From positions 1-64,000 of the forward strand of contig CAYNLG010000010.1 in the NCBI GenBank assembly GCA_964397995.1: a stretch of DNA of 64,000 nucleotides, read 5' to 3'. Below, in pieces: positions 56,502 through 64,000 of this stretch. This stretch comes from CAYNLG01 sp964397995. GTDB lineage: Bacteria; Planctomycetota; Phycisphaerae; FEN-1346. The first letter of the stretch is position 1, and each line of letters opens with the position of its first letter. The notes beneath the pieces were generated by a model, which did no database searches, was not told the origin of the DNA, and saw only the letters and a list, made by a program, of their open reading frames with translations. Both the position numbers and the translations under genes were made by a program.

Positions 56502-56772
56502 GAACGAGTTTCCCCTTTTCCTTCAGATACCGCGTGAACGGTGTGTCGTCGTCCAGGTCCACGAGGTCGAGCCGGCAGGGCAACTGGTCGGCGGCCTCGC
56601 CCATGGCGTAGAAGAAGCGCCGCGGCGGCAGGCCGCTCACGGCCAAGTCCACGTCGGATTCGTCCCGCAGTTCGCCGAACGCCGCCGACCCGAAGACGTA
56701 CACCTCCCGTGCCCCGGCGGCCTTCAGCGCTGCCGCGGCCCGTTCGATCCGCTCTCTCAGGTTGTCGGTCAT
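56491..56772 (-). CDS. MNT-type nucleotidyltransferase (antitoxin-like), first copy
   Basis: The 93-residue protein has the nucleotidyltransferase signature GSAAFGELRDESDVDLAV and is the upstream member of an MNT-HepT-MNT cassette. In the HEPN/MNT system the MNT enzyme adds AMP to a Tyr of HepT to neutralise it. The C-terminal half differs strongly from the second copy, which would allow different partners. The 3' end overlaps the HepT start by 11 bases. Confidence 0.87.
   Translation of the reverse strand: MTDNLRERIERAAAALKAAGAREVYVFGSAAFGELRDESDVDLAVSGLPPRRFFYAMGEAADQLPCRLDLVDLDDDTPFTRYLKEKGKLVRVA
56648..56772 (-). repeat. 125-bp direct repeat, copy B (MNT 5' end)
   Basis: Partner of 55881-56005; the two copies sit at the same position in each gene. 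Confidence 0.9.
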
Positions 56773-56796
56773 CGTTTCGCTCCCGCGGCCCGCCGC

Positions 56797-58260
56797 CTAC
56801 GCCAGCCGCCAAGTCGTCCCGTCCGGGCCGTCCTCCAGGGCGACGCCGGCCTCCTTCAGCCGGTCGCGGATGCGGTCGGCCCGGTCGAAATCCTTCGCCT
56901 GCCGCGCGGCCGCGCGCTCCTCGATAAGGAGCTCCAGCGCCGCGGCCAGCACGTCGCCGCCCGCGCCGCTGGCCTCGGCCTCCAGGTCCAGGCCGAGCAC
57001 GTCGCCGCCCAGCGCCCGGAACGCCGAATCCAGCGCCTCGAGCGTCCCGCGGGCCGGTGTCCCGGCCTGGAGCAGCCGGTTGGCCTCCCGCGCGAGGTCA
57101 AAGAGGCGCGCCAGCGCCGTCGGCGTATTGAAGTCGTCGTCCATGGCCTCGTGGAAGCGGCCCGCGAGGTCGCCGACCGCCCGGGCCGCCGCCGGGTCGG
57201 CCTCGCCGGCCGGGGCCGAGGCCAGGGCCTGTCTGACCGCCTGGACCGCCCCGCTCAGGCGCTGCCAGCCGCTCCGGGCCGCGTCCACCGCGTCCTCCGA
57301 GAAGTCCGTCGGGCTGCGGTAATGCGTCTGCAGGATGAACAGGCGGAGCACCATCGGCTGCCACCGCTCGAAGGCGTCGGCCAGCGTGATGAAGTTCCCG
57401 AGGCTCTTGCCCATCTTCTGCCCGTTGATGGTCACCATGTTGTTGTGGAGCCAGTACCGGCAGAAGGGCTTGCCGGTGGCGGCTTCGGCCTGGGCGATCT
57501 CGTCCTCGTGGTGCGGGAACTGGTTCTCCAGCCCGCCCCCGTGGATGTCGAGCGTCTCGCCGAGGTACTTCTGGCTCATCACGGTGCACTCGATGTGCCA
57601 GCCGGGGTAGCCCATACCCCACGGGCTGGGCCACTGCATGATGTGGCCGGGCTCGGCCTTCTTCCACAGGGCGAAGTCCGCCGGGTGCCGCTTCTCGGCG
57701 TTCGGCTCGACGCGGGCCCCCGCGAGCATCTCGTCCAGGCTCCGGCCCGAGAGCCGCCCGTACCCGTCCCAGCTCGCCACGTCGAAGTACACCGAGCCGC
57801 CCGCCTCGTAGGCGTGGCCCGCCTCCACCAGCCGCTTCACGTGGTCGATCTGCTCGATGACGTGGCCCGAGGCCCGCGGGCTGATGTCCGGCCGCAGCAC
57901 GTTCAGCCGGTCCATGTCGGTGAAGTACGACCGGGTGTAGGCCTCGGCGACCTGCATCGGATGGACGCGTTCGGCCTTGGCCTTTTTCTCGACCTTGTCC
58001 TCGCCCTGGTCGGCGTCGTCCGTCAGGTGCCCGACGTCGGTGATGTTCTGGACGTACCGGACCGTGTACCCCAGGTGCCGCAGGTACCGGACGATGACGT
58101 CGAACGAGACGTAGCTCTTGGCGTGGCCGAGGTGGGCGTCGCCGTAGACGGTCGGCCCGCAGACGTACATCCCGACGAAGGGCGGGGCGATGGGCTCGAA
58201 CCGCTCACTGGCGCGGCGGAGGGTGTTGTAGACGTGCAGGTTGTGGTTCGTCACGGTCAC
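56797..58260 (-). CDS. cysS: Cysteinyl-tRNA synthetase
   Basis: The 487-residue class I enzyme has the zinc-binding C34 in YVCGPTVY, the HIGH motif as HLGH (43-46), a GWHIECT zinc/substrate segment, HHEDE and the KMSKS motif as KMGKSLGN. The C-terminal helical DALR-like domain follows. The GTG at 58260 has GGAGA six bases upstream; a second GTG two codons later is an alternative. It is preceded by ispF, an arrangement also seen in Firmicutes, and separated by 61 bases. Confidence 0.95.
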   Translation of the reverse strand: MTVTNHNLHVYNTLRRASERFEPIAPPFVGMYVCGPTVYGDAHLGHAKSYVSFDVIVRYLRHLGYTVRYVQNITDVGHLTDDADQGEDKVEKKAKAERVHPMQVAEAYTRSYFTDMDRLNVLRPDISPRASGHVIEQIDHVKRLVEAGHAYEAGGSVYFDVASWDGYGRLSGRSLDEMLAGARVEPNAEKRHPADFALWKKAEPGHIMQWPSPWGMGYPGWHIECTVMSQKYLGETLDIHGGGLENQFPHHEDEIAQAEAATGKPFCRYWLHNNMVTINGQKMGKSLGNFITLADAFERWQPMVLRLFILQTHYRSPTDFSEDAVDAARSGWQRLSGAVQAVRQALASAPAGEADPAAARAVGDLAGRFHEAMDDDFNTPTALARLFDLAREANRLLQAGTPARGTLEALDSAFRALGGDVLGLDLEAEASGAGGDVLAAALELLIEERAAARQAKDFDRADRIRDRLKEAGVALEDGPDGTTWRLA

Positions 58261-58321
58261 GGCTGCTCTCCATCGGCTGCGGCCCGCGCGTCTGGTCCGG
58301 GCCTCGCGGATCGTCACCCGG

Positions 58322-58822
58322 TCAGCGGCCCTCGTCGGCCCCGGCACGCGCCATCAGCATGACGGCCTGGGCGGCCACGGCCCGGCCTGCGCCGACCGGC
58401 CCGAGGCCCTCGAGCGTCCGGGCCTTCAGGCCCACGGCATCCACCGCCACGCCCAGCAACTCCGCCAGGCGCGTCCGCATGGCCGCCTTGTGCGGCCCGA
58501 GCTTCGGCCGCTCCAGGATCACGTTCACGTCCACGTTCACCGGCCGCCATCCCGCCTCGGCCGCCATCGCCAGGACGCGGCCCAAAATGTCGGCGCTGGA
58601 GGCGTCCTTCCACGCGGGATCCGTGTCGGGGAAGTGCTCGCCCAGGTCGCCCAGACCGGCCGCCCCCAGCACGGCGTCGGCCACGGCATGCAGGGCGGCG
58701 TCGCCGTCGGAATGGGCCTCCGGCCCGATCTCCGCGGGCACCGCGACGCCCGCCAGGACCAGGCGTCGGCCGGGCGCCAGGCGGTGGACGTCGAAGCCCA
58801 ATCCCACTCGCTGGTCCGCCAT
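58322..58822 (-). CDS. ispF: 2-C-methyl-D-erythritol 2,4-cyclodiphosphate synthase
   Basis: IspF forms the cyclic diphosphate in the non-mevalonate isoprenoid pathway. The 166-residue protein has the zinc ligands in GFDVHRL and the AHSDGDAALHAV segment, the LGDLGEHFPDTDP loop and KLGPHKAAMR. Length is normal (about 160). The ATG at 58822 begins the conserved start RVGLGFDVHRL; an in-frame extension to 58933 would add an unrelated 37 residues. It heads an ispF-cysS pair; ispD is not adjacent. Confidence 0.95.
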   Translation of the reverse strand: MADQRVGLGFDVHRLAPGRRLVLAGVAVPAEIGPEAHSDGDAALHAVADAVLGAAGLGDLGEHFPDTDPAWKDASSADILGRVLAMAAEAGWRPVNVDVNVILERPKLGPHKAAMRTRLAELLGVAVDAVGLKARTLEGLGPVGAGRAVAAQAVMLMARAGADEGR

Positions 58823-58897
58823 GACCGGTGCCGGCGCCTCCTCCTCGGGCCGCGTGTGCCCGCAGTCTACCGGCCCCGGGCGGCCGCCGCAACGGCA

Positions 58898-58949
58898 AAG
58901 GAAGGGCCGCGCCGGGTGCTCCCCCCTGAGCACCTGCGGCGCGGCCCTT
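58898..58949 (-). terminator. Terminator of the secreted TPR gene
   Basis: A stem of about 20 GC-rich pairs with a two-base bulge and a six-base loop (58902-58949) is followed on the minus strand by a TTCCTTT-type tail. It lies between the TPR gene and ispF. Confidence 0.6.
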
Positions 58950-58967
58950 GGTGGCGATGGCGTCGGC

Positions 58968-60236
58968 TTACGGGGCGGTCAGCGTCCGGATGCGCTCGGC
59001 CGCCTTCTTCCGCTGCTCCTCGTCCGGCGACTGCGCGATCACCTGGCGGTAGAGCTGCACCGCCTTCTCCCGGTCCAGCAGCCGCTGCTCGTAGATTTGG
59101 GCGGCGTTCAGCAGCGCCGGGTAGCTCGTCACGGGGTTCCACTGGGCGGCCCGCTCGTAGGCCTGCACCGCGCGGACCCAGTCCTCGAAGTACCAGCCCC
59201 CGTAGGTTTCGCCCATCCGGAACGCCGCGTCGTCGATCTTGTCGCTCGTCGGGTACTTCTCGATGATCGTCTCGAACTTCTCGAGCGCGATCACCAGGTA
59301 GTCCTTCTTGCCCGGCGGGAAGGCCGGGTAGTTCTTGTAGTGCAGGCCTTCCTCGTAGAGCTGGTCGGCGGCGGCCAGGCTCTCCGAGGGCGTCAGGTCC
59401 GGCCCCGCCACCTCCGCCACCGTCAGGTACTGGGTCTGGGGCACGGTCTGGAGGGCGGCGATCTCGGCCTCCACCCACGCTACCTTCTGTGCGTTGCCGC
59501 GCCGGTCGTAGTGCGCCTTCAGGGCCTCCAGCGTCTGGCGATACCGCTTCCGGGCCATGGCCCGCTCCTCGACGAGGCCGATCTCGCGCAGGCCGGCAAG
59601 CGGCACCTCGGTGGTGTCGGGGTTCGGGGCCGTCTGGGCCTCGGCCGCCTCGGCCTGGACGTCGGCGCGCGGCATCGGTTCAGCCGGCTCGGGGGCGGCC
59701 ATCGGCTCGGTCTCGAACTCCGGGGCGGTTACCATGCCTTCGGGCGCGCCCGTCTCGGCGGGAACGCCCGTGATCGGCGTCAGGACGAACTCCGACACCC
59801 CGGCCTCCTCGGTGGCGACCCCCGGTTCCGGCGCCGGGGCCGCCGGGGCCTCCGTCGTGGCGGCCGGGGTTGCGGGAACCTCTTCGGCCGGCGTGATCGG
59901 CTCGGGGGCTTCCAGCGTCATCTCGCCCGGGGCCGCCTTCGGCTGCTTCCGGGGGTTGCGGGGCTGGCGCTTGGGCTTCTCGGCGGGGGGGGCCGGCGCC
60001 TCCGCCTCGTCGGCCTCGACGGGTTTGGCCTCCACCGTCTCGGCGCCTTCGGCCGCGGGCGCGGCCGCCTCCCGCTCGTCCGGCACCGGCGGGATCGGCT
60101 CCGCCCCCGTCGACCGGTCGGGGCTCAGTTCGACGGGCGGCAAGAGGAATTCGTCGTCCTCCTGGGCGGCGGCGAACGGCGCGGCACAGGTCCAGACGGT
60201 TCCGGCCGCAACGAGGCAGATGAGCAGGCGGCGCAT
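58968..60236 (-). CDS. Secreted protein with Ala/Pro/Glu-rich linker and TPR-like C-terminus
   Basis: The 422-residue protein has a signal peptide (about 1-24), a 180-residue low-complexity region dominated by Ala, Pro and Glu with a basic patch, and a C-terminal 200 residues of helical repeats resembling outer-membrane lipoprotein/YbgF-type tetratricopeptides (IVALEKFETIIEKYPTS-like pattern). The layout suggests a periplasm-spanning protein holding a TPR module away from the membrane. No enzymatic motif is seen. GAGGGA lies before the ATG at 60236. Confidence 0.6.
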   Translation of the reverse strand: MRRLLICLVAAGTVWTCAAPFAAAQEDDEFLLPPVELSPDRSTGAEPIPPVPDEREAAAPAAEGAETVEAKPVEADEAEAPAPPAEKPKRQPRNPRKQPKAAPGEMTLEAPEPITPAEEVPATPAATTEAPAAPAPEPGVATEEAGVSEFVLTPITGVPAETGAPEGMVTAPEFETEPMAAPEPAEPMPRADVQAEAAEAQTAPNPDTTEVPLAGLREIGLVEERAMARKRYRQTLEALKAHYDRRGNAQKVAWVEAEIAALQTVPQTQYLTVAEVAGPDLTPSESLAAADQLYEEGLHYKNYPAFPPGKKDYLVIALEKFETIIEKYPTSDKIDDAAFRMGETYGGWYFEDWVRAVQAYERAAQWNPVTSYPALLNAAQIYEQRLLDREKAVQLYRQVIAQSPDEEQRKKAAERIRTLTAP

Positions 60237-60377
60237 AGGCGGTCCCTCCGACGGCGTGAACGCGGCGCCTCCCCCGCTCCGTCGGGGGCGCGGCGACAGC
60301 CATCCATTAGGGGTGTGGGCGCGAGGGGCGTCAAGCAAAAACCCACGTTGGCGGGCGGTTCCGGGGGCCTGCGCGGC

Positions 60378-61862
60378 TCAGACGGCCGCCCGCCGCCCCC
60401 CGCCGAACCGCTTTGCCAGCCGCTTCCACGCCCGCCGCCGGAACGTCGGGTCCGCCACGTGGTTCCACAGGCTCCGCAGCATCGCCCGCCGCACCTTCTC
60501 CCGGCCGAGCTTCCGCACCATCGGGTGGCCCAGGGCCTTCCGGTAGGCGATCCACGGCGGGTGCTTCGCCAGGAACCGGAGCTGGATCCGCGCCTGGATC
60601 CGCCTCAGGTCCTCGACGCCGAAGGCCTCGCTCACGACGTAGCGGCGGCGGCCCTGGACCCGCATCCCCGGCTGGGCGAGCACCCATTGCTCGAAGTCCG
60701 TGTTTTCGTAGGCGTAGATCTTATTCGGGCTGATGAAGTCGACCCCCAGCCCGGCCGCATAGTCCGCCACCCCGAGCATCTCCGCCTCCGTCTCGCCCGG
60801 GTTGCCGATGAGGAAGTTGCCGAGGGTCAGGATGTGCGTTCCCCGCAGGTGCCGGAACGCCCGCCGCGCCATCTCGACCGTGTACCCCTTGCGCATCGCC
60901 TTGAGGAGGCGTGGCTGGTAGGTCTCGAGGCCGACCATGAACATGAAGAAGCCGGCGGCCTCCATCTTGCGCACCAGGTTGCCGCTCCGGGCCAGTGGGT
61001 TGACGCGAATCTCGCACGCGTACAGGTGCCGGATGTCCCGCTCCAGGATCAGGTCGCAGATCCGCTCGACCCGGTCCAGGTCCGCCGCGAAGTTGGCGTC
61101 CACGATATGGACCACGTCGGCGTCGGATTCCTCGAGCTCCGCGACGACGTCCTCGGGCTCGCGGCCGATCCAGGGCTGGACCTCGCCGAAGATGTTCTCG
61201 CGCCACTTGCAGAAGGCGCAGACCATCGGGCAGCCCACGCTGGTGATGATGTTGTCGCCCTTGAGCGTCAGCCACGGGTAGTCGTAGTCGCGGACGGACC
61301 GGTCGAGGTGGTAGTTCTCGACGTGGACCTCGTCGCGGCGGGGGTTCTTCACAACCTCGGGGTCCGCCGCCCGCCCCCCGTCCGCGCCGCGGGCATCCGG
61401 CGGCCGCGCCGTCGCCCGGTCGCGGTACCAGAGGCCCGCGACGCCCTCGGGCCTGCCGCGCCGCACCAACTCCTTCACGGTCTCCTCGCCGTAGCCGAGG
61501 CAGAGGAGGTCGATGCCCGGGAAGTCGCGGAGCATCTCGTCGGCGTGCCGCGTCGCGTACAGGCCGCCCACCAGCAGCGTCACGTCGTCCGGGATGCCGC
61601 GGAGGACGGCATCGGCGTAGGCGTCGCGGCCCCACATGAGCGAGACGAGAACCAGGTCCGGCCTGAACGCCCGGAGGATGGCCTCCAGCGGCTCGTCCTC
61701 CATCCGCAGGTCCACGAGGCGCAGGGCCTCGACCTCGGGCCGCAGGTTCGACGCGACCACTTCCAGACCGATCGGGTTGATGACCGCCAGTCCCCCGTAC
61801 ATCTGCTCGCTCTTCTTCTCGGGCGAGTACGGGTAGACCAGCAGCGCGCGGGTCCATGTCAT
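60378..61862 (-). CDS. B12-binding-domain radical SAM protein
   Basis: The 494-residue protein has an N-terminal cobalamin-binding-like domain (about 1-130), and a radical SAM core with the cluster ligands C211, C215 and C218 in CPMVCAFC. A C-terminal helical region of about 100 basic residues follows. Family members carry out methylation or C-C bond rearrangement in hopanoid, cell-wall and secondary metabolism; its substrate is not predictable. The ATG lies a few bases after a perfect TATAAT and lacks a ribosome-binding site. Confidence 0.88.
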   Translation of the reverse strand: MTWTRALLVYPYSPEKKSEQMYGGLAVINPIGLEVVASNLRPEVEALRLVDLRMEDEPLEAILRAFRPDLVLVSLMWGRDAYADAVLRGIPDDVTLLVGGLYATRHADEMLRDFPGIDLLCLGYGEETVKELVRRGRPEGVAGLWYRDRATARPPDARGADGGRAADPEVVKNPRRDEVHVENYHLDRSVRDYDYPWLTLKGDNIITSVGCPMVCAFCKWRENIFGEVQPWIGREPEDVVAELEESDADVVHIVDANFAADLDRVERICDLILERDIRHLYACEIRVNPLARSGNLVRKMEAAGFFMFMVGLETYQPRLLKAMRKGYTVEMARRAFRHLRGTHILTLGNFLIGNPGETEAEMLGVADYAAGLGVDFISPNKIYAYENTDFEQWVLAQPGMRVQGRRRYVVSEAFGVEDLRRIQARIQLRFLAKHPPWIAYRKALGHPMVRKLGREKVRRAMLRSLWNHVADPTFRRRAWKRLAKRFGGGRRAAV

Positions 61863-61871
61863 GGCGGGGCC

Positions 61872-61900
61872 ATTATAGGGGGAGCCCGGCCGCGAAGAAA
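61872..61900 (-). promoter_or_regulatory. Promoter of the B12-radical SAM gene
   Basis: On the minus strand a perfect TATAAT (61872-61877) lies ten bases before the ATG. The -35 region (near 61895-61900, TTTCTT) is poor. Confidence 0.4.
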
Positions 61901-61929
61901 GGGCGGCCGCGCCCCGGGGTTCGCGCGGC

Positions 61930-63126
61930 TCAGACACGGGCGACCACGGCCGCCATCGCCTCGACGAGCCGCTCGCCGTCGCCGGGTTCCAGGCCGTACC
62001 GCCGGGCGATCTCGACCTCGTAACCGCCCTCGTCAAACGCCTCGCGCGTCGGCCAGTACCGCTCCCAGCCGTTCGTCACGGTTGAAAGGGCGAGCGGTCC
62101 GCCCACCCGCTCCCGCAGCGCCAGACCCAGCGGGCTGAAGAGCTCGACCGGCAGGGCGGCAATGCGGCACGGACCGATCCGCCACGCCGCCAGGTCCAGC
62201 TCGTGCCCCGCCAGGGCCACGGTCTCGGCGGCCGTGGCAAGCGTCTGCTCCCCGCCGCGCGTCCCCCAGGCAAGCAGGCCCACGAACGCCGCGGCCGCCC
62301 GCGCCACCGGCGCGAGGTAATCGGCGCGTTCCTGGGTGGCGATCCAGGGGTGCAGGTCGCCCGACGCTCCGGCGAGGAAGACCGCGTGGGCGTCCGGGTT
62401 CGCCGCCTCGATGGCCGCGCACGCCAAGCCCGGCCAATCGGCGCTCACGCAGTTCGAGACCGGCCCGAGGCCGACCCCGTGGCCGCCGGCGCTCCAGAGG
62501 ACGTACTGGCGCGGGCCCTCCACCTGGCGGAGCACCAGGACCGTACACGTCGGGTCAGGCATCGGCTCCGGCGCCAGGGCGTCCTGCTCGTGCGGGCTCC
62601 AGCAGTGGGCGAGCCCCGCGCCCGTACGGACGCGCCGCACGTAGCTCAGCCCCAGCGCCGCCTCCTGGCACGCCGCCGTCACCGGGTACAGCCGGAACGC
62701 CGCCCGGGCGGCCGTGTCGCGGACCTTCTCGGGCAGGGCGGCCGCGTACCGCTTCTCCGGGCTCGCATCGTCGGGCAGGTCGGGCTCGGCGCGGCGGCCA
62801 GTCTCGTGGGCGACGTCCACTTCGCCCAGCGTCGGGCCGCTGTGCGTGTGCGTACAGGCGACCATCACCCGGTCGGGCGATGTGCCGACCTGCGCCGCCA
62901 CCAGCCGCCGCAGGCCACGCGCCGTCTCCGTCCTGAGCACGCACAGGTCCAGGCTGACCAGGGCCGCCGGCCCGGTGCCGTCATCGAGGATGAGGACGCG
63001 GCAGAGCAGGGGGTCGTGGATCCCGTGGTTGCCCGGCGTCAGCTGCTCCTGCCGGAAGGCGTAGCCCATGAGGCCGACGTCGCGCGGCGGGGTGATGTCG
63101 CATCGGGCGAATCCGGCTCGCAGCAT
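61930..63126 (-). CDS. Neutral/alkaline ceramidase-like protein
   Basis: The 398-residue protein matches the N-terminal domain of neutral/alkaline ceramidases (PF04734): it opens LRAGFARCDITPP and has the zinc-binding THTHSGP segment and SAGGHGVGLG. Full ceramidases have an extra C-terminal domain and are secreted; this protein is short and shows no signal peptide, so it may act on other amides or esters. Planctomycetes have many such short homologues of unknown substrate. Its stop is followed by the radical SAM gene on the same strand. Confidence 0.8.
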   Translation of the reverse strand: MLRAGFARCDITPPRDVGLMGYAFRQEQLTPGNHGIHDPLLCRVLILDDGTGPAALVSLDLCVLRTETARGLRRLVAAQVGTSPDRVMVACTHTHSGPTLGEVDVAHETGRRAEPDLPDDASPEKRYAAALPEKVRDTAARAAFRLYPVTAACQEAALGLSYVRRVRTGAGLAHCWSPHEQDALAPEPMPDPTCTVLVLRQVEGPRQYVLWSAGGHGVGLGPVSNCVSADWPGLACAAIEAANPDAHAVFLAGASGDLHPWIATQERADYLAPVARAAAAFVGLLAWGTRGGEQTLATAAETVALAGHELDLAAWRIGPCRIAALPVELFSPLGLALRERVGGPLALSTVTNGWERYWPTREAFDEGGYEVEIARRYGLEPGDGERLVEAMAAVVARV

Positions 63127-63151
63127 GGGTGCACCTCCCGGACTCCGGCGC

Positions 63152-63541
63152 CTACTTCGGCCCGTACTTCTCCGCCGGGTCGAAGACCTTCACGCCGTCC
63201 TCGGCCCAGGCCCCGTCCCGGAGCACCCACGAGAAGCAGCTCCGCATGCCGGTGTGGCAGGCGGCGCCGCCCACTTGGTCGACGCGGACCAGCAGCACGT
63301 CCTTGTCGCAGTCGGTCCGCATCTCGACGAGCTTTTGCACGTTGCCGCTCGACTCGCCCTTGTGCCACAGCGTCTGCCGGCTGCGCGACCAGTAGTGGAC
63401 CTCGCCGGTCGTGACCGTCTTCCGGATGGCGTCCTCGTTCATCCAGGCCATCATGAGGATCTCGCCGGTGGCGGCGTCTTGGGCGATGGCGGGGATCAGG
63501 CCCCGGTCGTTCAGCTTCAGTTCGTCGATGGGCACGTCCAT
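63152..63541 (-). CDS. hisI: Phosphoribosyl-AMP cyclohydrolase
   Basis: HisI opens the adenine ring of phosphoribosyl-AMP in histidine synthesis, using zinc and magnesium. The 129-residue protein is the monofunctional form and has SRSRQTLWHKGESSG, DCDKDVLLV and the Cys ligands in CHTGMRSCF, in order. Histidine genes are not adjacent. The ATG at 63541 has only weak GGAGA ahead and lies 50-60 bases after a TTGACA promoter. Confidence 0.94.
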   Translation of the reverse strand: MDVPIDELKLNDRGLIPAIAQDAATGEILMMAWMNEDAIRKTVTTGEVHYWSRSRQTLWHKGESSGNVQKLVEMRTDCDKDVLLVRVDQVGGAACHTGMRSCFSWVLRDGAWAEDGVKVFDPAEKYGPK

Positions 63542-63594
63542 GGTCCGTTCTCCGTCTCGGGCCCGGGCCGGGCCACGCTCAAAGGAAGGGGCCA

Positions 63595-63622
63595 ATCCTA
63601 CCGCCGGCCCGCGGCGTGTCAA
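63595..63622 (-). promoter_or_regulatory. Promoter of hisI
   Basis: On the minus strand TTGACA (63617-63622) and TAGGAT (63595-63600) are 16 bases apart. Confidence 0.55.
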
Positions 63623-63636
63623 GGTTCGCCGCACCC

Positions 63637-64000
63637 TCAGGGAGTGTCCTCGCCCAACGCTTCGAGGTCGGCCATGTCCTTCTTGCGGCCCGTCGCCCGC
63701 TTGTTGGCGGCGAACGCCTCGCGCCCGATGAAGGGGGCGGGCACGCCGCTTATCTCGCCGGCGACCTTCGTCTCCTCCGCCTCAGCCCACGTCACGCCGG
63801 TCAGGGACGTGATGAGGTCGACCCGTACGGGGGAGACGCCCAACTGCACGACATGCTCTGGCTTGCTGAAGTCGTCCTCGGTAAGGTCCAACGAGCCGAA
63901 ACCGAACGCTTCCAGGGCCCGAAGGAGCCGCTTCGCGTTGGCCTCGGACGGGCGGACCAGCACGTCCATGTCCCCGGTGAAACGGGGCGCCCCGTGAAAG
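63637..64000 (-). CDS. Nucleotidyltransferase-fold protein, cut by window edge
   Basis: Reading frame is open to the end of the window, so the N-terminus lies outside. The visible 121 codons contain FHGAPRFTGDMDVLVRP, the substrate-loop Asp pair of DUF6036/AbiEii-like nucleotidyltransferases, with a further Asp in VRVDLIT. Such proteins often act as toxin or antitoxin components or in abortive infection, with a small partner gene next to them. An internal ATG at 63969 is not likely the true start because the preceding in-frame codons fit the family. Confidence 0.7.
   Translation of the reverse strand, partial: FHGAPRFTGDMDVLVRPSEANAKRLLRALEAFGFGSLDLTEDDFSKPEHVVQLGVSPVRVDLITSLTGVTWAEAEETKVAGEISGVPAPFIGREAFAANKRATGRKKDMADLEALGEDTP

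Noticed and set aside
1..64000. CRISPR arrays, rRNA operons, insertion sequences and prophage genes
   Set aside because: No spaced direct repeats, rRNA-like sequence, transposase or integrase motifs were seen; the only notable direct repeat is the MNT duplication.

Overview
The window is one contiguous stretch of a very GC-rich bacterial chromosome, with every third codon position G/C-dominated and many long antisense shadow reading frames as a result. Gene content points to the Planctomycetota, but this is an inference from gene families and not a phylogeny. The markers are a PEP-CTERM secreted protein, two planctomycete-style prepilin-like proteins, a TIGR03790 family protein, a GH10-like protein of the type I recall from planctomycetes, an Aquifex-type aconitase and a small DUF151 protein. 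No rRNA, CRISPR array, insertion sequence or prophage was seen. One tRNA (Leu, anticodon GAG) is present.

Layout. 0.2-12.1 kb, mostly plus strand: trpF, ahcY, a DUF1015 gene, a Gfo/Idh oxidoreductase, a degenerate GH10-like protein, a secreted mutarotase-like protein (minus), a ComEA-like helix-hairpin-helix protein, then the overlapping run uvrB-nadC-birA. 12.7-26.0 kb: a 14-gene plus-strand array building a type IV pilus/type II secretion-like apparatus (major pseudopilin, small coiled-coil membrane protein, second pseudopilin, PilM, PilN, PilO, PilP-like protein, secretin, TPR lipoprotein). It runs directly, mostly with stop/start overlaps, into signalling genes (histidine kinase, receiver, GAF-HD-GYP, STAS) and ends in a GspE/PilB-like protein that has lost its ATPase motifs. 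26-32.6 kb, minus: secreted coiled-coil protein, rplU, nrnA, ferredoxin, NifU-like protein, aconitase, RidA-like protein and a methyltransferase. A tiny plus-strand unit encoding a 19-residue hydrophobic peptide is embedded here.

32.7-45.5 kb is mixed: tRNA-Leu, aldo/keto reductase, secreted repeat protein, exported peroxiredoxin, GltS, kinase-fold protein, DUF3795 protein, PEP-CTERM protein, two prepilin-like proteins, an epimerase, and a minus operon ribE-pdxA-rsmA. 45.6-53.5 kb, plus: MATE transporter; a cimA-valS operon preceded by what looks like a complete ribosome-mediated attenuator (promoter, leader peptide with Ile/Val codons, antiterminator, terminator); a DUF151 gene; a TIGR03790 gene. 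53.5-64 kb, minus: ruvC-ruvA-ruvB, an MNT-HepT-MNT toxin-antitoxin-like cassette with a recent 125-bp duplication, ispF-cysS, a secreted TPR protein, a B12-radical SAM protein, a ceramidase-like protein, hisI and a nucleotidyltransferase cut by the window edge.

Regulation. Hexamer pairs with 16-18 bp spacing were found before many genes. The -10 boxes resemble TATAAT, while the -35 boxes at ordinary protein genes are often TTGCC(C/G) and the tRNA and attenuator promoters carry TTGAC(A/C). Several genes start within a few bases of the predicted transcription start and lack a Shine-Dalgarno sequence. The most interesting parts are the pilus operon with its dead-looking motor ATPase wired to c-di-GMP and STAS signalling genes, and the cimA-valS attenuator.
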